This document shows, one piece after another, positions 61,674-64,000 of a DNA stretch of 64,000 bases. The DNA lies in the NCBI RefSeq assembly GCF_030812215.1, contig NZ_JAUSSG010000004.1:1-64000 (forward strand), written 5' to 3'. Within the stretch, counting starts at the first letter, position 1. Every line of letters starts with the position of its first letter. The position numbers and the translations under genes are program-made. Source of the stretch: Variovorax boronicumulans. Its GTDB lineage: Bacteria > Pseudomonadota > Gammaproteobacteria > Burkholderiales > Burkholderiaceae_C. The notes under the pieces are model-generated. The model worked only from the letters and a program-made list of their open reading frames with translations, ran no database searches and had not been told where the DNA came from.

Positions 61674-62219
61674 CTATGCCCGGGCCGTGATTGACGCGTG
61701 CTGCCGCTCGAGCGGCGACGGCCGGCACTTGCTCGGGGCGACGCCCTGTGCGTCCAGCTCGCTTCCACGCAGTTCGAGATCCTGCAGGCAGTCGAGAAAA
61801 ACCTCGAGATGCCTGGCCTCGATGCCATCGAGAAGATCGACGTTCAGGCGCGAGAGGCGTGGAAACAGATCGTCGAAGAGCTGCTGGCCCGCAGGGCTCA
61901 GGCGCACATGCACGATGCGGCCGTCCTCGGCGTCCTGCCGCCGCTCGACCAGCTTCTTCTCGGTCAGGCTGCGCAGGGCCAGCGAAGCGCTCGCACGGTC
62001 CATGTGCAGGCGCTCGGCGAACTTCGAGGCAGGGATCTCCCCCAGTTCCTCGAGCACGCCGATCATTCCCAGCTCGCGGCGCGTGATGCCGAAGCCGCCT
62101 TCGACCATGCGGGTCACCATGCCATTGCTCACGCATGCCGCACGCCATATCCGGTAGAGGAGCAGGTCGTCCAGTGATCGGGGGGTGCGCAAGGCAACCG
62201 CGTCGGGAAAAGCGCGCAT
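61674..62219 (-). CDS. MarR-family regulator, paralogue 3
   Basis: A 181-residue MarR protein, same length as paralogue 1, sharing [54 protein letters not shown] and [31 protein letters not shown]. Its C-terminal tail differs from the GTRHHW ending of the other two. It starts 14 bp after the uncharacterised gene at 62234, so the two are an operon, followed by the acyl-CoA dehydrogenase. It lacks the promoter block found before paralogues 1 and 2. Likely regulates the dehydrogenase. Confidence 0.9.
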   Translation of the reverse strand: MRAFPDAVALRTPRSLDDLLLYRIWRAACVSNGMVTRMVEGGFGITRRELGMIGVLEELGEIPASKFAERLHMDRASASLALRSLTEKKLVERRQDAEDGRIVHVRLSPAGQQLFDDLFPRLSRLNVDLLDGIEARHLEVFLDCLQDLELRGSELDAQGVAPSKCRPSPLERQHASITARA

Positions 62220-62233
62220 ATGAATCGGAGAAA

Positions 62234-62839
62234 TCAAAAGGGTTGGTGCTCGGAATTTCCTGCGGGCAGCGATGCATGCACGTCCAGCACGCCTGCGTTG
62301 CGCAAGGCCTGCAGGAAACGCGCGCAACGGGAAACCGGTTGCCCGCAGCGATCGGCCAGTTCGCTCGCGCTCAGTGGGCGCCGCCAGAGCAGATTGGCCA
62401 TTCGGTCGTCGTCCTCGCTGCGCCCCATCAAGGCGGCCGGAGGCCAGCGGCGCAACGAGAAACGAGCCGAGTCGAGCAGCTCCTTCGACATCGCCGACAC
62501 CAGCGTTGCCGGACCTGTCCATCGCCGGGCCTCAAGAAGTTCCCGGCCTGTGTTCAGCAGCCATTGCTGGAGCTTCTCGGCACGGATCGGGCGCTCCAGC
62601 GTGTTCGCCATGCCCTCGGAATGCATGCGGGTCACGCTCAGCACCGCGGGCGCCATTTGCTCGACCTCGGCCAAACGGTCTTCGAGGAGGGCTCCATCGA
62701 CGAGCAGCGCGTCGAACGGCGGGGCATCGACCAGCTTCCACGGGAACGAGCCGTTCTGCGCAGACAACCGGACGATCGTTTGAACGACGACGATTTCGAC
62801 GGCCGGCAATCTGAACAAGCCAAGCCTCAGCCTGGGCAT
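62234..62839 (-). CDS. Uncharacterised protein, copy 2 of the 47639 family
   Basis: A 201-residue paralogue of the pilus-linked protein at 46944-47639. Matching segments in order: [86 protein letters not shown], and [31 protein letters not shown]. It lacks the ~30-residue basic C-terminal tail of copy 1. Here it has no GTPase or roadblock partner but leads an operon with a MarR regulator and an acyl-CoA dehydrogenase. AAGG lies before the start. Function unknown. Confidence 0.78.
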   Translation of the reverse strand: MPRLRLGLFRLPAVEIVVVQTIVRLSAQNGSFPWKLVDAPPFDALLVDGALLEDRLAEVEQMAPAVLSVTRMHSEGMANTLERPIRAEKLQQWLLNTGRELLEARRWTGPATLVSAMSKELLDSARFSLRRWPPAALMGRSEDDDRMANLLWRRPLSASELADRCGQPVSRCARFLQALRNAGVLDVHASLPAGNSEHQPF

Positions 62840-63060
62840 GCGCTGCCTTCGAGATGCATGGGACAAGCGATCACTCCGCATCTGTAGATTCGATGCCGCC
62901 TGGCAGCTGATCGCCCGGCGAGAACAAGGAAGATTTGTCGGCGATGGACGGACGGAGCGGGTTAGGGAAAAAACGGTAGGCAACGATGGTGAAACAAACG
63001 GTAATGCAACGAAGTGGCGAAGCATAGGAGCGCGGGATGCATACACAAAAACGTTTCGCT

Positions 63061-63075
63061 CGATACCTCGTATCG
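63061..63075. promoter_or_regulatory. Inverted repeat, candidate LysR operator
   Basis: CGATAC (63061-63066) mirrors GTATCG (63070-63075) over CTC, followed by a further GATACT and GATACC. It lies about 95 bp before the LysR start in the 331-bp gap (62840-63170) between that gene and the divergent uncharacterised gene. The rest of the gap shows no gene or RNA I can recognise. Confidence 0.4.
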
Positions 63076-63170
63076 ATACTGGAGATACCTGGAAATCAAA
63101 CGGGGACCATTGCGACGTCCCCACGGCGACAAAGGGGGAATCCGCACGGCAACCCAGGAGAGAGAGAACC

Positions 63171-64000
63171 ATGCGATTCCAGAAGCTGGACCTGAACCTT
63201 CTGGTCGCCCTGGATGCGCTGCTGAGGGAGCGCAGCATCAGCCGGGCGGCGGAGCACCTGCACCTGAGCCAGTCGGCCATGAGCAGTTCGCTCGCACGGC
63301 TGCGCACTTATTTCGAAGACGATCTGTTGGTACCGGTAGGCCGCAAGCTGGAACTCACCAGCCGGGCCGAGGTGTTGAAGGACGCCGTGCGCGACATCCT
63401 CATGCGCGTGGACACCACCATCGCCACGGCCCCGCAGTTCGATCCGTCGGCATCGGATCGCAGATTCCAGCTGGCCGTCTCCGACTACACCGCGGCAACC
63501 CTCATCCCCCATGTACTCGCGCTGGCCGAGAAGCAATCGCGCACCGTGCGCTTCGACCTCGTACCGGTGCCGGGCCGGCCCCAGCGCGCCCTGGAGAGCG
63601 GCGATGCAGACCTCATGGTCATCTCCCGCACCTACGCGTTGCCGGACCATCCCGCCGAGATGCTTTACGAGGAAGGGCTTTGCTGCGTGGTGTGCAACAG
63701 CAGCAGCTTCGCGCGGTCCGGTGAACTCACGCTCGCGCAGTACACAGCGGCCGGCCATGTCGCGGTGCAGCCTCCGGCCATGGACAAGCCGACGCTGGAG
63801 AGCTGGTTCAAGCAACGCTACGTCAAGGCCGAGCGCATCGAGGTCACGACCTTCAGCTTCGTGAGTGCGCCTTATCTCGTCATCGGCACCGAACGGATTG
63901 CGATCATGCATGGCAGGCTCGCCCGCATCGCCTGCAAATCGCTGCCTGTCACGCTGTTCGCGCTGCCCACGCCACCACTGCGCATGGAGCAGGTGCAGCA
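63171..64000 (+). CDS. LysR-type regulator, NodD-like, cut by the window end
   Basis: At least 276 residues of a LysR protein of the NodD/NahR branch: MRFQKLDLNLLVALDALLRERSISRAAEHLHLSQSAMSSSLARLRTYF contains the helix-turn-helix, then DDLLVPVGRKLELTSRAEVL, and an effector domain from about residue 90. GGAGAGAGAG precedes the start at 63171. The frame is open to the last base, so about 25-40 residues are probably missing. It diverges from the 62839 gene; its target may lie beyond the window. Confidence 0.85.
   Translation, partial: MRFQKLDLNLLVALDALLRERSISRAAEHLHLSQSAMSSSLARLRTYFEDDLLVPVGRKLELTSRAEVLKDAVRDILMRVDTTIATAPQFDPSASDRRFQLAVSDYTAATLIPHVLALAEKQSRTVRFDLVPVPGRPQRALESGDADLMVISRTYALPDHPAEMLYEEGLCCVVCNSSSFARSGELTLAQYTAAGHVAVQPPAMDKPTLESWFKQRYVKAERIEVTTFSFVSAPYLVIGTERIAIMHGRLARIACKSLPVTLFALPTPPLRMEQVQ

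Noticed and set aside
57961..62157. 1398-codon plus-strand frame across the lyase and dehydrogenase genes
   Set aside because: Out-of-frame artefact of GC-rich DNA; spans several real genes on both strands and has an Arg-rich product.

Overview
The window is about 64 kb of GC-rich chromosome that reads as a Burkholderiales, Comamonadaceae bacterium, most probably a Variovorax. Three Bug-type tricarboxylate-receptor binding proteins, many LysR/MarR/AraC regulators next to small catabolic operons, and a StyA1/StyA2B monooxygenase pair of the type described from Variovorax paradoxus support this. The assignment is inference from gene content; there is no rRNA in the window. No IS element, phage, integrase, CRISPR array or tRNA gene was recognised. 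The first ~125 bases contain long pure C and G runs that look like a contig-end artefact.

Layout. 0.2-11.3 kb is mostly envelope and signalling: a NERD protein, an extra BamA/Omp85 protein followed by an orphan OmpR-type regulator, small membrane genes divergent from a BaeSR-type two-component system, a YccS-like membrane protein, a Bax-inhibitor-1 family protein and an Rrf2 regulator ending in a clear terminator. 11.5-15.8 kb is an RND pump (lipoprotein adaptor plus HAE1-type permease) without its outer-membrane channel. 15.9-19.9 kb holds a small cysteine-bearing protein, an EamA exporter divergent from an Lrp/AsnC regulator, a Bug protein divergent from a MarR regulator, and a universal stress protein.

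19.9-25.1 kb is a Bug-leuC-leuD-leuB operon with a divergent GcvA-like LysR. 25.1-28.6 kb is a probable 4-nitrobenzoate module: PnbB-type lyase, Bug protein, LysR and nitroreductase, predicted to give protocatechuate and ammonia. 28.7-31.8 kb has a class I DAHP synthase, a methionine aminopeptidase coupled to a ParD-like protein, and a low-affinity iron permease family protein. 31.8-37.1 kb is a gluconate module: FGGY gluconokinase, GntP permease, AraC regulator and LacI-type GntR, with three near-identical palindromic operators in the divergent promoter region.

37.2-43.5 kb is a flavoprotein monooxygenase operon: SDR, StyA1-like oxygenase, StyA2B oxygenase-flavin reductase fusion, and a dienelactone hydrolase fused to a SnoaL-like domain, with a divergent AraC activator. 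The gene set matches indole-oxidation (iif/ind) clusters. After TerC and a branched-chain-amino-acid-type binding protein comes the most unusual stretch, 45.6-54.7 kb. Six overlapping type IV pilus genes (pilE, fimT, pilV, pilW, pilX, pilY1) run within 31 bp into an uncharacterised gene, a small Ras-like GTPase and two roadblock/LC7 proteins, suggesting one transcription unit that couples minor-pilin/adhesin assembly to an MglA/MglB-like switch.

54.8-64 kb holds LysR and MarR regulators, an amino-acid ABC binding protein, a secreted alginate-lyase-like lipoprotein with Fn3 and LamG domains, and an operon made of a paralogue of the uncharacterised pilus-linked gene, a third MarR paralogue and an acyl-CoA dehydrogenase. 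A NodD/LysR-type regulator is cut by the window end. Three closely related MarR genes and two copies of the uncharacterised family show recent module duplication.
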